Origin: an uncultured Lachnospiraceae bacterium
Lineage (GTDB): Bacteria > Bacillota > Clostridia > Lachnospirales > Lachnospiraceae
Direction of reading: 5' to 3'
NCBI GenBank assembly: GCA_947627245.1
Contig: CANQVH010000027.1
Location: 1 to 42,852, forward strand
Length of the DNA stretch: 42,852 nt
Under the pieces are notes generated by a model. The model made no database searches. It had not been told where the DNA came from and was given only the letters and a program-made list of their open reading frames with translations. Made by a program: the position numbers and the translations under genes. Shown here one piece after another: positions 17,444-26,343 of this stretch (positions within the stretch are counted from its first letter, which is position 1; each line of letters starts with the position of its first letter).

Positions 17444-18211
17444 TCACACATACCGCTCGATCTCTACCATGCAGCGCCCCTTCTTCGTCTGTCCGACCGT
17501 CTTCCTGTACCGAAATCTGCCGAGGCCGCGCACGGAAACGATATCCTCCTCCTTGAGCGTGTACGCATTCGTCGTGATCAGCTTTCCGTTGACGAAAACC
17601 TTTCCCTCCTCGATCAGCGCAAGCAGACTGTTTCTGGACGCATGAAAGGCAAGCGCGATCACGCTGTCCAGCCGGACGGACGCCACGCTGCCCCGCACCG
17701 TCTCCGTTCTCGGGACATAGGTAAACTCCGAGGGGCTGCAAACCGCGCACTTCACAGAGGTATGACGAATGCGCGTCAGCTCGTCGCAGATCAGCGGCGC
17801 GAGCGTGCTGTGGCAGAACAAATACCAGCTCTCCTCGCACAGCGCAATATCGCCCGTTTTCGCGCGGTCGATCCCGAGGTTCAGCAGCGCGCCCAAAACG
17901 TCGCGATGCGTAAGTGATTCCGCGAATCGTGCATTCACCGGATCGATGCGGACGCATACGATCGGATACTCCGGTTCGCTCCGATCGGTGAGATAAGCAG
18001 GAGCATCAGGTACAAATGCCGCTATCTGACGCTCCGCTCCCTCATAACCGCCAAAAGTTTCCCCTTTGATCCAAGGAAACTTTTGTATGGTCTGATGCAA
18101 TATATTCTGTTCGTTTAAATTCAGAAAATCGGAAAACGTGACACAGCTCCTGCGATCCGCAAGAGCCGCAAGCTCCCGGATCCGTTTTACCAGCAGATCA
18201 TCCTTTTCCAT
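17444..18211 (-). CDS. ylmH: YlmH S4-domain RNA-binding protein
   Basis: A 255-residue YlmH protein. About 1-175 is the YlmH RNP-like region and about 180-245 is an S4 domain (VRLDSVIALAFHASRNSLLALIEEGKVFVNGK). YlmH binds ribosome-peptidyl-tRNA particles and has been linked to ribosome rescue; older work links the locus to division. The ATG at 18211 is one base past the sepF stop codon; an in-frame ATG at 18244 inside sepF is less likely. Confidence 0.88.
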   Translation of the reverse strand: MEKDDLLVKRIRELAALADRRSCVTFSDFLNLNEQNILHQTIQKFPWIKGETFGGYEGAERQIAAFVPDAPAYLTDRSEPEYPIVCVRIDPVNARFAESLTHRDVLGALLNLGIDRAKTGDIALCEESWYLFCHSTLAPLICDELTRIRHTSVKCAVCSPSEFTYVPRTETVRGSVASVRLDSVIALAFHASRNSLLALIEEGKVFVNGKLITTNAYTLKEEDIVSVRGLGRFRYRKTVGQTKKGRCMVEIERYV

Positions 18212-18212
18212 G

Positions 18213-18779
18213 TCAGAATCTTGTCCCAAACGACAGCACATCAAACGCGCCGCTTAAGATCTCCTGAAAATCCCCGGAAATATCTACACTCTCCGGCGTG
18301 ATAATGAAAATGTAATTGCTGATCTTCTGAAGATTTCCGTGGATCGCGTAGCAGGAACCCGACGCGAAATCAATAATGCGCTGCGCGATATCGAGATCCA
18401 GTCCTTCCATATTCAGAACTACCGTGCACTCGTCCAGCAACGTCTCGGTAATCTCCCTCGCGTCCTCCATGCTCTTGGGACGGATCACACAGACCTCCAT
18501 GCCGCCGCTTCTCTTGGGACTGCGCATCGGAGCGATCTTTGACTGGCGCGCCGGCTTTGCTTTGGGTCGCGCTGCAGTCTGCGACGCCGCGGGCTTCTCC
18601 GCCGGCGCGCTTACCGGATCATCAAAATCATCCCTTGAGCTCTTGGGAAGGACACGCTTCCTCGGACGGTCTTCCTCATAATCGTCGTAGTCGTCATACT
18701 CATCGTCGAGGTAGTCCTCGTCGAAACCGTCATCGTCATTCACTTTCATAAAATTCAAAAACTTGTCCAAAGCACTCAT
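18213..18779 (-). CDS. sepF: Cell division protein SepF
   Basis: A 188-residue SepF, which tethers FtsZ to the membrane and aligns protofilaments. Residues 1-12 (MSALDKFLNFMK) form the membrane-targeting amphipathic helix. About 14-90 is a long disordered linker, first acidic (Asp/Glu/Tyr), then basic (Pro/Lys/Arg). About 92-188 is the SepF core with VVLNMEGLD and RIIDFASGSCYAIHG. GGGAGA precedes the ATG. It lies between yggS and ylmH, the standard order. Confidence 0.95.
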   Translation of the reverse strand: MSALDKFLNFMKVNDDDGFDEDYLDDEYDDYDDYEEDRPRKRVLPKSSRDDFDDPVSAPAEKPAASQTAARPKAKPARQSKIAPMRSPKRSGGMEVCVIRPKSMEDAREITETLLDECTVVLNMEGLDLDIAQRIIDFASGSCYAIHGNLQKISNYIFIITPESVDISGDFQEILSGAFDVLSFGTRF

Positions 18780-18784
18780 AATTA

Positions 18785-19495
18785 TTATCTCCCATCTGCC
18801 TCAGCACGGGGGTAAAATCTCTCCCCGAATATTCCTGTTCCTACACGCACCATCGTGGCGCCTTCTTCAATCGCAATCTCATAATCTCCGGTCATCCCCA
18901 TACTGAGACTACACATACTCACATTATCAATGTTTTTTTCCTTTATGTCAACACATAATTTGCTCAATTTTCGAAAATAAGGCCTGTTTTCCTCCGGATT
19001 CTCCGTATACGGGGCGATCGTCATCAGTCCCTCCACCCGGATGTTCGGCAGAACGCTGATCTCGCGGACAAAATCCTCCGTCTCCTCCGGACGAATCCCG
19101 TCTTTGCTCTCCTCTCCGGCCACATTCACCTCGACGAGCACCGGCATGACGATCCCGAGCTTTCCCGCCGCCTCGTCGATCGCCTGCGCCAGCCGGACCG
19201 AATCCACGGAATGGATCATGCAGACCTTGTCGATGATGTACTTGATCTTGTTTCTCTGAAGGTGGCCGATCATATGCCAGCGAATATCGCCGGGAAGCTG
19301 CGGATGCTTGTCCCTCAGCTCCTGCGGCTTATTTTCACCGAAATCGCGTATTCCCGCGTCATATACCTCCGCGAGCATTTCAACCGGCTTGGTCTTGCTC
19401 ACGGCGATCAGCGTCACCTCGTTGCGGCTTCGACCCGCGCGCGCGCAGGCCGCCTGAATCTTCTGCTCTACGGCCGCCAGATTCTCCTTTAACAT
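18785..19495 (-). CDS. yggS: YggS-family PLP homeostasis protein
   Basis: A 236-residue single-domain PLP-binding protein (YlmE/PLPBP) that balances free pyridoxal phosphate and amino-acid pools. The PLP lysine lies in LIAVSKTKP (near K34). HMIGHLQRNK and SMGMTGDYEIAI (phosphate grip) are conserved. AAGGAG lies 12 bases before the ATG. Confidence 0.94.
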   Translation of the reverse strand: MLKENLAAVEQKIQAACARAGRSRNEVTLIAVSKTKPVEMLAEVYDAGIRDFGENKPQELRDKHPQLPGDIRWHMIGHLQRNKIKYIIDKVCMIHSVDSVRLAQAIDEAAGKLGIVMPVLVEVNVAGEESKDGIRPEETEDFVREISVLPNIRVEGLMTIAPYTENPEENRPYFRKLSKLCVDIKEKNIDNVSMCSLSMGMTGDYEIAIEEGATMVRVGTGIFGERFYPRAEADGR

Positions 19496-19516
19496 TTCCT
19501 ATGCATCTCCTTGCGT

Positions 19517-20884
19517 TTAGTATACGATCTGATCCGCGGTCACCTCGGAAGCGTTCAGGACAATATAGTCGTAGGCGGCAAGTCCGTAGATATTGTTGCT
19601 CTCCACGACGCAGTACTCTTCGTTCTCATCGATCACCGTGATTTCGCGGAACACCGCATATCCCTTGTTGATATTATAGACGCCGTGAAGCGTCTGCGCC
19701 TCCTTCTCTTGGATCTGCATGCGCTTGGCGGAATCCTCCATCTGCACGAAATCCCCGGGATGAAGCAACTGCGCGTCAATCATATAATCATGGTCGTCAT
19801 GGCTGTAGACGTTTGCGGTGATATATTTTACCTCAGAGGAACCGTCCTCCGCAAAAGTTTCCACCTTGAGCACGATCTCCTGATCCGTGTCCTGATTCTT
19901 GATGGCATATTCCTCCGGTATTTTGTAGAAAGTGCGCTCCACAATCGCGGAAGACGGGATCTTCAGACCGCTCTTCTTGTTCATGACAAGCTCGATCTCA
20001 AGGAAACGATCCGTCGCATAGCGAACCAAAGAGTTGTCGAGGGAGATCTTCCCGAAGGATTCCTCGCCGTTATGTATGACGGAAAACGGCGCGCTGAAGG
20101 TCTCGTTGTCCTTCATGAAGCGGAAACGGATCTTCTCCGTATCGGCCAGCTCCGTCAGCAGCTTCTGATCGAGCGGGAAATACAGGCACCAGCTCTCCTC
20201 CGTCACCAGCTTGAACAGCGGCCTTCCGGCGGCCACATTCTTCTGGCTGCGCAGATTTGTCGCGTCATATTTCGTCTGATCAAACATATCCGCCGTAATC
20301 TGATCTTCGGTCAGATTTTCAAAACCGTCGATCTCATAGAGCACAAAGCCGGAATCCGGCGCCGTACACTGATTTCTCACATTGACGTAATCGCTGCCTG
20401 TGCTGTCCTCAACGACCTCGGAGATAATCCCATCAACCCCCGCCTTCAGATCATATGTCTTCTGGAACGCGCTGTTCTTATAGTTGATCGTAAAATTCGC
20501 GATCGTATTCTGCAAGCGCGCCGCGTCCTCCTCCGAAAGCATAAAATCATCGATGACGACCGGCTCCTGCGCTCCCGTCTCATTGATTGCGCAGACAACG
20601 CTCCCGGCCGAGGTCTTGCCGCCCTCCCGCTCGAAATAGCGCACGCTCCCGGATTGAGTTGCATTTATGACCTCCTCCGTGCGCACGGAAAGCGCCTGAA
20701 AGCGATAGTTCCCCGTGATGGTTCCCTTCATGACCTCATAGACCGTGACATGCTTTTCCGTCATATACATGAACGCGGTGATCACCATGTAGATGAAGAT
20801 CGTGCCGAACAAAAGCGTTCCGATATTGAAAAAAGAATATTTATGGTATTTTGTGATCTTATTCTTTGTCTTGTTTTTTTTCAA
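19517..20884 (-). CDS. HlyD-like membrane-anchored protein, TTG start
   Basis: A 455-residue protein with a basic N-terminus, one membrane helix (about 18-40) and an extracytoplasmic part with periplasmic-adaptor (HlyD/RND adaptor-like) character: lipoyl-like beta segments around 60-80 and 145-160, and barrel-like beta segments around 290-440. No ABC, MFS or RND partner lies beside it. It heads the yggS-sepF-ylmH operon, which suggests a role in envelope or division, but none is proven. The start is TTG, with GGAGG seven bases upstream and no better ATG. Confidence 0.7.
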   Translation of the reverse strand: MKKNKTKNKITKYHKYSFFNIGTLLFGTIFIYMVITAFMYMTEKHVTVYEVMKGTITGNYRFQALSVRTEEVINATQSGSVRYFEREGGKTSAGSVVCAINETGAQEPVVIDDFMLSEEDAARLQNTIANFTINYKNSAFQKTYDLKAGVDGIISEVVEDSTGSDYVNVRNQCTAPDSGFVLYEIDGFENLTEDQITADMFDQTKYDATNLRSQKNVAAGRPLFKLVTEESWCLYFPLDQKLLTELADTEKIRFRFMKDNETFSAPFSVIHNGEESFGKISLDNSLVRYATDRFLEIELVMNKKSGLKIPSSAIVERTFYKIPEEYAIKNQDTDQEIVLKVETFAEDGSSEVKYITANVYSHDDHDYMIDAQLLHPGDFVQMEDSAKRMQIQEKEAQTLHGVYNINKGYAVFREITVIDENEEYCVVESNNIYGLAAYDYIVLNASEVTADQIVY

Positions 20885-20935
20885 AAAAATTCCTCCACAC
20901 GTTTCATGATTGTCCGAAACGCTTGCACCGTTATC

Positions 20936-20964
20936 ATCTTACCATTTTTGTCCCGATGATACAA
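20936..20964 (-). promoter_or_regulatory. Promoter of the HlyD-like/sepF operon
   Basis: On the minus strand, TTGTAT (20959-20964) and TAAGAT (20936-20941) have a 17-bp spacer and TGG before the -10. Confidence 0.6.
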
Positions 20965-21033
20965 CCTTTGTTTTGAATAAAAACGATTTTTACGGGGAAA
21001 CTAACACTATTCTGAAAAAGGAGGGAAAAGCGC

Positions 21034-21243
21034 ATGGGAAAAGGTTTTGATTACACAGCACTCACTCTTGTCATTATCGGTGCCGTGAACTGGGGCCTGA
21101 TTGGAATTTTCAAGCTGGATCTCGTAAATCTGCTCTTCGGCAACATGTCGTGGATTTCGAGAATTATATATATTCTGGTCGGACTGGCCGGTCTTTATGT
21201 GCTGAGTCTGTACGGCCGCGTACGGGAAATGGGAAGAGAATAA
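21034..21243 (+). CDS. DUF378 small membrane protein
   Basis: A 69-residue protein with two membrane helices. ALTLVIIGAVNWGLIGIFKLDLV and the paired helix IIYILVGLAGLYVL are the DUF378 (YuzA-type) signature. The function is unknown. AAAGGAGGG lies before the ATG. It is a single gene between two minus-strand operons. Confidence 0.88.
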   Translation: MGKGFDYTALTLVIIGAVNWGLIGIFKLDLVNLLFGNMSWISRIIYILVGLAGLYVLSLYGRVREMGRE

Positions 21244-21268
21244 CCGAATCTGATTCAGAATAGAAACA

Positions 21269-21311
21269 ACTGCCGCAGCCTTACGGAACAATCCGTACGG
21301 TATGCGGCAGT
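21269..21311. terminator. Bidirectional terminator hairpin
   Basis: ACTGCCGCA (21269-21277) pairs with TGCGGCAGT (21303-21311), and an inner stem CCTTACGGA/TCCGTACGG extends it. The T-rich tract lies on the minus side, so it best serves the P-loop gene; it may also stop DUF378 transcripts. Confidence 0.75.
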
Positions 21312-21340
21312 CGTTATGTATCTCGTGTAAAACGCAGATC

Positions 21341-21760
21341 CTACAACTCTGCAATGATCTTCTCTTTGAATTTCGGATCCAGCATACCGGAATTGATCGA
21401 AATGCTGAATACGAATGTGACATTGTACTCCTCGCTGATCTTGTCAAGCCTGTCCAATATCTCGTTCACGGTGTTCTCATCCGTCTGCGAGATCTTGAGG
21501 AAGCTGTCAAGGTAAATCTGCTCCAGATCGTGGTCTTGGGAAAGAATGCCGTAAATAAATCCCACAAACTCACCGCTGGATGCAAGCGCGAACGACGAAA
21601 CGTCGATCAGACGCACTCTGTTGTTCAGTTCATACATATGCTTGGTACTTTTATCAAGATAAACGATACTTCCATGAGCTGTTTTGATCTCGGAATTTAC
21701 TTTGTCAAGTAAAATCTTTGTCTTGCCTTTTCCTTTTTCGCCTAAAATCAACTGTATCAT
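21341..21760 (-). CDS. Small P-loop ATP-binding protein
   Basis: A 139-residue protein with a Walker A motif at the very start (GEKGKGKTK, residues 7-15) and a Walker B-like strand near 80 (LEQIYLDSFL). It is too short for a full motor ATPase. Relatives in Clostridia are sometimes labelled PilT-like, but no pilus genes are nearby, so that label is not adopted. It has its own promoter and terminator. Confidence 0.65.
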   Translation of the reverse strand: MIQLILGEKGKGKTKILLDKVNSEIKTAHGSIVYLDKSTKHMYELNNRVRLIDVSSFALASSGEFVGFIYGILSQDHDLEQIYLDSFLKISQTDENTVNEILDRLDKISEEYNVTFVFSISINSGMLDPKFKEKIIAEL

Positions 21761-21799
21761 GGGTCATCTCCTCCTTAGGTAGCAGATTTTTATAAGATG

Positions 21800-21828
21800 A
21801 TTATAGTCTATCTGCACAAAAATTACAA
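21800..21828 (-). promoter_or_regulatory. Promoter of the P-loop protein gene
   Basis: On the minus strand, TTGTAA (21823-21828) and TATAAT (21800-21805) with a 17-bp spacer. Confidence 0.7.
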
Positions 21829-21864
21829 CACAAAAATGAGTTTTCGCTGCAGCTTTCACCGCGG

Positions 21865-22947
21865 TCAACTGTCGATCAGCTCCAGAAGCTGATTCATCTC
21901 CGGATACAGCGTTTCCTTGCTCTCGGAATGCAGGATGATCGCAATGTACGGATTACCGTATAAATCCTTCGCAACGATCGCGAGACACGCGCCCGCATCG
22001 TCCGTCGTTCCGGTCTTGCCGCCGGAAATCGTGATCCCGTCCGGCCGCTCCGCCGCATTCGTAAAATAAGAGTTCGTGGATTCCCATGTCACCGCAACGG
22101 AAGAACCGTCCTGCCTCGTGTACTCCGCATAAAAATTCTTCCGGCTGATAATATCCTGAAACGTATCGTATTTGAGCGCGGCATTCAGCATCAGATAGAT
22201 GTCGTAGACCGACGTGTAATGGCTTGAGTCGGTCAGACCGTGGGGATTCGTGAAGTGCGTCCCGGTCGCCCCGAGCGCGGCCGCCTCCTCATTCATCATT
22301 TCAACAAAATTCTCCACCGAGCCGCCGATGTGCTCCGCGATCATCATGGCCGCGTCGTTTCCCGACGCGATCATCATCCCATAAAGGAGCTGCCGCAGGG
22401 AAAGCACATCGCCCTCCTTGATATCGCATACGGACGAACCAAACTCGATATCCTTCACGATCGGCGTCACAGTCACAATATCGTCGAGATTTCCGTACTT
22501 CAGCGTGATAAGCGCGGTCATAATCTTCGTGATACTCGCCGGAGAACGCCGGGCGAACACATCCTTCGCGTATATGGTGGAGCGCCCGTTCATATCAAAA
22601 AGCCCCGCGGAATAAGCGCTGAGCGATATCGCATTAATATTGACGTCTCCGTTTACCACGCACAGATCCGAAGCGAACGGCTCCATGATGCTGTCGGAGA
22701 GCAGGCTTCCGCCCGCGCCGAGACTGCTGTCCGTCCGGTTGTAGGCGCGGTAAAGCGTGTAGTCATGAGAACGCAGCACAAAATAATAGACGAGAAACAC
22801 CAGCAGCGCCGTGGCCGCAAAAAGAAGGACGGCGGCAAGGATCAGTTTCCGCTGCTTCTTTGATTCCTTTTTCTCTTTTTCCTGAATCCGTATCCATTCC
22901 CGTTCTGTATACATGGACGGCTGCGGAGTGTTATCTGTACATTTCAC
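21865..22947 (-). CDS. D-alanyl-D-alanine carboxypeptidase (S11 family)
   Basis: A roughly 360-residue membrane-anchored low-molecular-weight PBP that trims the terminal D-Ala of peptidoglycan stem peptides. An N-terminal helix (about 35-60) anchors it. The active site has S138 in SPASITK, SGN in ASGNDAAM and KTG in GGKTGTTDDAG. The usual C-terminal PBP5 beta domain is absent, as in short VanY/DacF-like forms. The start is uncertain: no ATG has a good ribosome site; the GTG at 22947 lies 12 bases after GAGGAG and overlaps mgsA, while TTG codons at 22956 and 22971 are alternatives. Last gene of the mre/min/rodA block. Confidence 0.88.
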   Translation of the reverse strand: MKCTDNTPQPSMYTEREWIRIQEKEKKESKKQRKLILAAVLLFAATALLVFLVYYFVLRSHDYTLYRAYNRTDSSLGAGGSLLSDSIMEPFASDLCVVNGDVNINAISLSAYSAGLFDMNGRSTIYAKDVFARRSPASITKIMTALITLKYGNLDDIVTVTPIVKDIEFGSSVCDIKEGDVLSLRQLLYGMMIASGNDAAMMIAEHIGGSVENFVEMMNEEAAALGATGTHFTNPHGLTDSSHYTSVYDIYLMLNAALKYDTFQDIISRKNFYAEYTRQDGSSVAVTWESTNSYFTNAAERPDGITISGGKTGTTDDAGACLAIVAKDLYGNPYIAIILHSESKETLYPEMNQLLELIDS

Positions 22948-23326
22948 GCCACTCAAGATCTCCTCTGTCAAGTGATTTCAAAAGAACCTCCGCGGAGCCG
23001 ATGTTTGTCGCCAGAGGAATGTTGTGGATATCGCAGAGACGGATCGCCTTGTTGATATCGGCTTCGTTCGGCCTTGAGCCCTGCGGATCCCGCAGAAAGA
23101 TCAGCAGATCGATCTGATTCTGCTCCACCATCGCGCCGATCTGTTCCTCGCCGCCGATTGGGCCTGCGAGCGTCTTGTGTACATTCAAGGCGGCAGCCTC
23201 TTCGATCAGTCGTCCGGTCGTTCCGGTCGCATACAAATTGTGCTTGGCAAGAATGCTTCTGTACGCGATACAAAGATTCTGCATCAACTGTTTTTTCGAA
23301 TCATGTGCGATAAATGCTACATTCAT
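22931..23326 (-). CDS. mgsA: Methylglyoxal synthase
   Basis: A 131-residue MgsA that converts dihydroxyacetone phosphate to methylglyoxal and phosphate. AHDSKK, GTTGR, GGEEQIGAMV and LIFLRDP (with the catalytic aspartate) are conserved, as are the C-terminal CDIHNIPLATNIGSAE contacts. Two AGGAG-like sites precede the ATG. It follows rodA by 16 bp; in Clostridia mgsA is often at this place, perhaps tying glycolytic flux to growth. Confidence 0.94.
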   Translation of the reverse strand: MNVAFIAHDSKKQLMQNLCIAYRSILAKHNLYATGTTGRLIEEAAALNVHKTLAGPIGGEEQIGAMVEQNQIDLLIFLRDPQGSRPNEADINKAIRLCDIHNIPLATNIGSAEVLLKSLDRGDLEWREMYR

Positions 23327-23342
23327 TGCTCCTACCTCCTTT

Positions 23343-24446
23343 TTAATATTTTCTTGTCTGAAGTCCTACATTGAGAACAAAACCAATCCCGATGCAAAAG
23401 CTGATCAGGGATGTAAGCCCGTTGCTCACAAACGGCAGCGTGATGCCGGTGTTCGGGAGAATGCCGGTCGCCACCGAAATGTTGATAAAGCTCTGGAAGA
23501 AGATCAGCGAGGCCATCCCGGCGCAGATCAGCGTCCCCGAGAGCACCTTTGCCCGCCGCCCGATCAGCAGGCATTCCAGCGCGATCAGAAATTCCAGCAG
23601 CACGATCGCGCAGCAGCCGATAAAGCCGAGCTCCTCTCCCGCTACCGCGAAAATGAAATCCGTCTGCGTCTCCGGGATAAAATTGCCGTTTTTCACAGAG
23701 TCGACGTCGTCATTGTTCAGGCCCTTTCCGTAGAGCTGTCCGGAGCCGACCGCCTTGATCGAGTTCTGCTGCTGGTATGCGTCCTGCGGATATTCCTCCG
23801 GCCGCAGCCACGCGTAGACACGCTTCATCTGGTACTCGCTGACGATCTTCTGATTCGGCTGCATCAGAATGCTCATCAGGATCACCATAAGAGGGATCAT
23901 GACGACCAGAATCCCGCAGATGATCTTGTAGCTCAGGCCGGACATAAAGATCAGCACACAGAACATCAGCGTGACAACGATCGTCGTCGACAGATCCGGC
24001 TCCTTGTAGATCAGAAACAGTTGGACGCCGATCAGCAAAAAAGAATACAGGATCGTCTTCAGCTTGCTGATCCGATCCTCTCTCTCCTCAAAAAACTTCG
24101 CGAAGAAAAGAATCAGCATGATCTTTACGATGTCGGACGGCTGGAACTGAAAGCCGATATTGATCCAGCGCGTCGCGTTGTTTCTCGTAATACCGAGCGG
24201 CGAGAGCACCGCGGCAAGCATCACGGTTCCGATCAGGTAGATCAGCCAGTGAAAATTCAGGATCCACGTATAGTCAAGCAGCGATACGAAAATCATGAGG
24301 ACCACGCCGCCGATCAGACCCATGGTCTGCTTCATCTGATATTCCGCATCCGCGCTTCCAATGATCAGAATTCCGAGCACCGCGAGCGCAACGACCCACA
24401 GCACAAGCCGAAATCTGTAATCACTTAATCTGTATTGTCTTAACAT
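23343..24446 (-). CDS. rodA: RodA SEDS-family peptidoglycan polymerase
   Basis: A 367-residue polytopic SEDS protein with about ten membrane helices. With PBP2 it forms the glycosyltransferase of sidewall synthesis. The large loop with GKGLNNDDVDSVKNGNFIPE followed by TDFIFAVAGEELGFIG, and ATGILPNTGITLPFVSNGL near the C-terminus, are SEDS signatures including the conserved aspartate. The start overlaps minE by 26 nt, so the two are translationally coupled. Confidence 0.94.
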   Translation of the reverse strand: MLRQYRLSDYRFRLVLWVVALAVLGILIIGSADAEYQMKQTMGLIGGVVLMIFVSLLDYTWILNFHWLIYLIGTVMLAAVLSPLGITRNNATRWINIGFQFQPSDIVKIMLILFFAKFFEEREDRISKLKTILYSFLLIGVQLFLIYKEPDLSTTIVVTLMFCVLIFMSGLSYKIICGILVVMIPLMVILMSILMQPNQKIVSEYQMKRVYAWLRPEEYPQDAYQQQNSIKAVGSGQLYGKGLNNDDVDSVKNGNFIPETQTDFIFAVAGEELGFIGCCAIVLLEFLIALECLLIGRRAKVLSGTLICAGMASLIFFQSFINISVATGILPNTGITLPFVSNGLTSLISFCIGIGFVLNVGLQTRKY

Positions 24447-24666
24447 CCTTTACCCCTCGTTTTGTCCTGCTGATGATCTCGATCCGTATCTCAAACAGCT
24501 CGCTCTCCAGATCCATGTATTTCGAGAGAAGGTCAGCAACCTCTCTGCGCATCTGCGCCATCTCCGTCTGATTGCAGTCGAGACGGTCAGACGCGACCGT
24601 GAGCTCTGTGCGTGCCTTCGCGATTCTTCCTGACGTGCGCGTGTATCGATCCTGATAACGTCTCAT
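24421..24666 (-). CDS. minE: Cell division topological specificity factor MinE
   Basis: An 81-residue MinE, which stimulates MinD ATPase and drives Min oscillation. SGRIAKARTELTVASDRL is the MinD-contact/first beta region, and MRREVADLLSKYMDLE with EIRIEIISR is the dimer core. The N-terminal membrane helix is short. It starts 8 bp after minD. Confidence 0.9.
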   Translation of the reverse strand: MRRYQDRYTRTSGRIAKARTELTVASDRLDCNQTEMAQMRREVADLLSKYMDLESELFEIRIEIISRTKRGVKDVKTIQIK

Positions 24667-24674
24667 GTCAGCTT

Positions 24675-25466
24675 CTATTTCCTCCGGAACAGCGAGGCGA
24701 CTCTGTGAAGCAGGGTCGCGCCGCTCTCAAGATCGATAAGCGGAACCGTCTCTCCTGCGATCCTCCTCGCAATATTCATATACGCCTGCCCGGACAACGT
24801 GTCGCTCCCGACGACATATTCTCCGTGGTTCGCCGCGATCACCACACTCTCCTCATCCGGAACGGCTCCGATCAGGTTGACGGCGAGAATATCAAGCACA
24901 TCCTCCACCGACATCATCTCGCCGCGCCGAACCATATCGGTCCGGATCCGGTTGACCACCAGATCGATCTTCTTGAGACCGCCCGCCTGCAAAAGCCCGA
25001 TGATCCGGTCCGCGTCGCGGATCGAAGAGACCTCCGGCGTCGTCACCACGACCGCTCTCTGCGCGGCCGCCGTCGCATTCCGGAATCCCTGCTCGATCCC
25101 TGCGGGGCAGTCCAGTATCACATAGTCAAAGATCTGCGTCAGACTGTCGACCAGCTTAATCATCTGCTCCGGCGACACGGCGCTCTTGTCCCGCGTCTGC
25201 GCGGAAGGGAGCAGATACAGCCCGGGATAATGCTTGTCCCGGATCAGCGCCTGCTTCACGCGGCAGCTTCCCTCCACAACGTCGACCAGATTGTAGATGA
25301 TGCGGTTTTCAAGTCCCATCACAACGTCCAGATTGCGAAGCCCGATGTCGGTGTCAATCAGCACCACCTTTTTGTTCATCCGCGCGAGTCCCGCGCCTAT
25401 ATTGGCTGTCGAGGTCGTCTTCCCGACGCCGCCTTTTCCTGATGTAACTACGATCACTTCACTCAT
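24675..25466 (-). CDS. minD: Septum site-determining ATPase MinD
   Basis: A 263-residue MinD. It has a deviant Walker A (KGGVGKTT, residues 11-18), the DTDIGLRNLD switch, VILDCPAG (Walker B) and the C-terminal membrane-targeting helix HRVASLFRRK. With ATP it dimerises on the membrane and recruits MinC. GGGAGG lies upstream of the ATG. It follows minC after 143 bp. Confidence 0.96.
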   Translation of the reverse strand: MSEVIVVTSGKGGVGKTTSTANIGAGLARMNKKVVLIDTDIGLRNLDVVMGLENRIIYNLVDVVEGSCRVKQALIRDKHYPGLYLLPSAQTRDKSAVSPEQMIKLVDSLTQIFDYVILDCPAGIEQGFRNATAAAQRAVVVTTPEVSSIRDADRIIGLLQAGGLKKIDLVVNRIRTDMVRRGEMMSVEDVLDILAVNLIGAVPDEESVVIAANHGEYVVGSDTLSGQAYMNIARRIAGETVPLIDLESGATLLHRVASLFRRK

Positions 25467-25609
25467 GATTCATCCATCCTCCCATTTTCCGTCTGATCCG
25501 CCTGTCTGTCGTATTTTGGCGCAGCGCGCCCCGCTTTGGTTCTCCAAACGCCGCAACATCGGCCCGCAGACGCAGGCGAAGAAACTGTCGCGCTTTCGGA
25601 TCTGTACGA

Positions 25610-26287
25610 TTACGAGAGATAATCCCCGAGCGTATCATTGGTAATGGGTTTGAACTGCAGATGATCGTCCTTGATGTATACGATCATCGGCTCCACCGGA
25701 TAATCTCCGGTATCTGTCTTTTTGACGATCGCGCTGCGCGCCGCCTTATCGGCGATCCGCACCTGCATCGGCTTCATTGTGAGCGCCGCCGCAAAACAGC
25801 TCCGATCTCCGGCTGCGCCTGCATAGATGCTCCCCATGCAGCAGCCAAGGATCACGATATTACCCTTGGAGACGATCTGCGCGCCCGGATTCACGTCGCC
25901 GATGATGATGACGCTCGTCTCGGTCTCCAACACCTGACCGGAGCGCAATGTCCCGCGGTAAAACTGTCCCTGCGCGTTCTCCTGTTTCTCAAGCGTGTGC
26001 GTGACTGCTTTTCTGTAGTATTCCTCGGTCCCTTTGTCCTCATCCACCACGCAGATGACCTCAATTTTGGAGTTCTGCACAATCGCCTCAATCAGCCGGG
26101 ATTCCTGCTCATGCGTAAGCACCCTGCCGCGAAACGTCAGCGCGAGCTTCGCGTTCTTGAAAAATCCTGCGGAGGTCCGGAATTTCTCCGCGACCGCCGC
26201 GCAGAGTTCGTCAAACGGAAGCTCCGGATCCAGATTCAGGATCAGTCCGTATGGATTGCTTTTCAGCGTCACCGCACTGTGTCCCAT
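25610..26287 (-). CDS. minC: Septum site-determining protein MinC
   Basis: A 225-residue FtsZ inhibitor. The N-terminal domain (about 1-100) opposes FtsZ assembly. The C-terminal beta-helix domain (about 110-215) starts RGTLRSGQVLETETSVIIIGDVN and has the typical PGAQIVSKGNIVILG turns that bind MinD. AAAGGAGG lies upstream. Present together with MinE, which implies an oscillating rather than DivIVA-anchored Min system. Confidence 0.94.
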   Translation of the reverse strand: MGHSAVTLKSNPYGLILNLDPELPFDELCAAVAEKFRTSAGFFKNAKLALTFRGRVLTHEQESRLIEAIVQNSKIEVICVVDEDKGTEEYYRKAVTHTLEKQENAQGQFYRGTLRSGQVLETETSVIIIGDVNPGAQIVSKGNIVILGCCMGSIYAGAAGDRSCFAAALTMKPMQVRIADKAARSAIVKKTDTGDYPVEPMIVYIKDDHLQFKPITNDTLGDYLS

Positions 26288-26343
26288 TGAATGTCCTCCT
26301 TTATTACCGGATAAGGCCCACGGATTGCTCCGTGCCGCGCACT

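Noticed and set aside
19511..20959. A 482-codon plus-strand open frame opposite the HlyD-like gene
   Set aside because: Antisense composition (Arg/Leu/Ile/Asp-rich), no ribosome site and no recognisable motif.
23175..24428. A 417-codon plus-strand open frame opposite rodA
   Set aside because: It is the antisense of the membrane protein RodA and reads as an Arg/Asp/His/Gln-rich string of no known family; rodA is certain.
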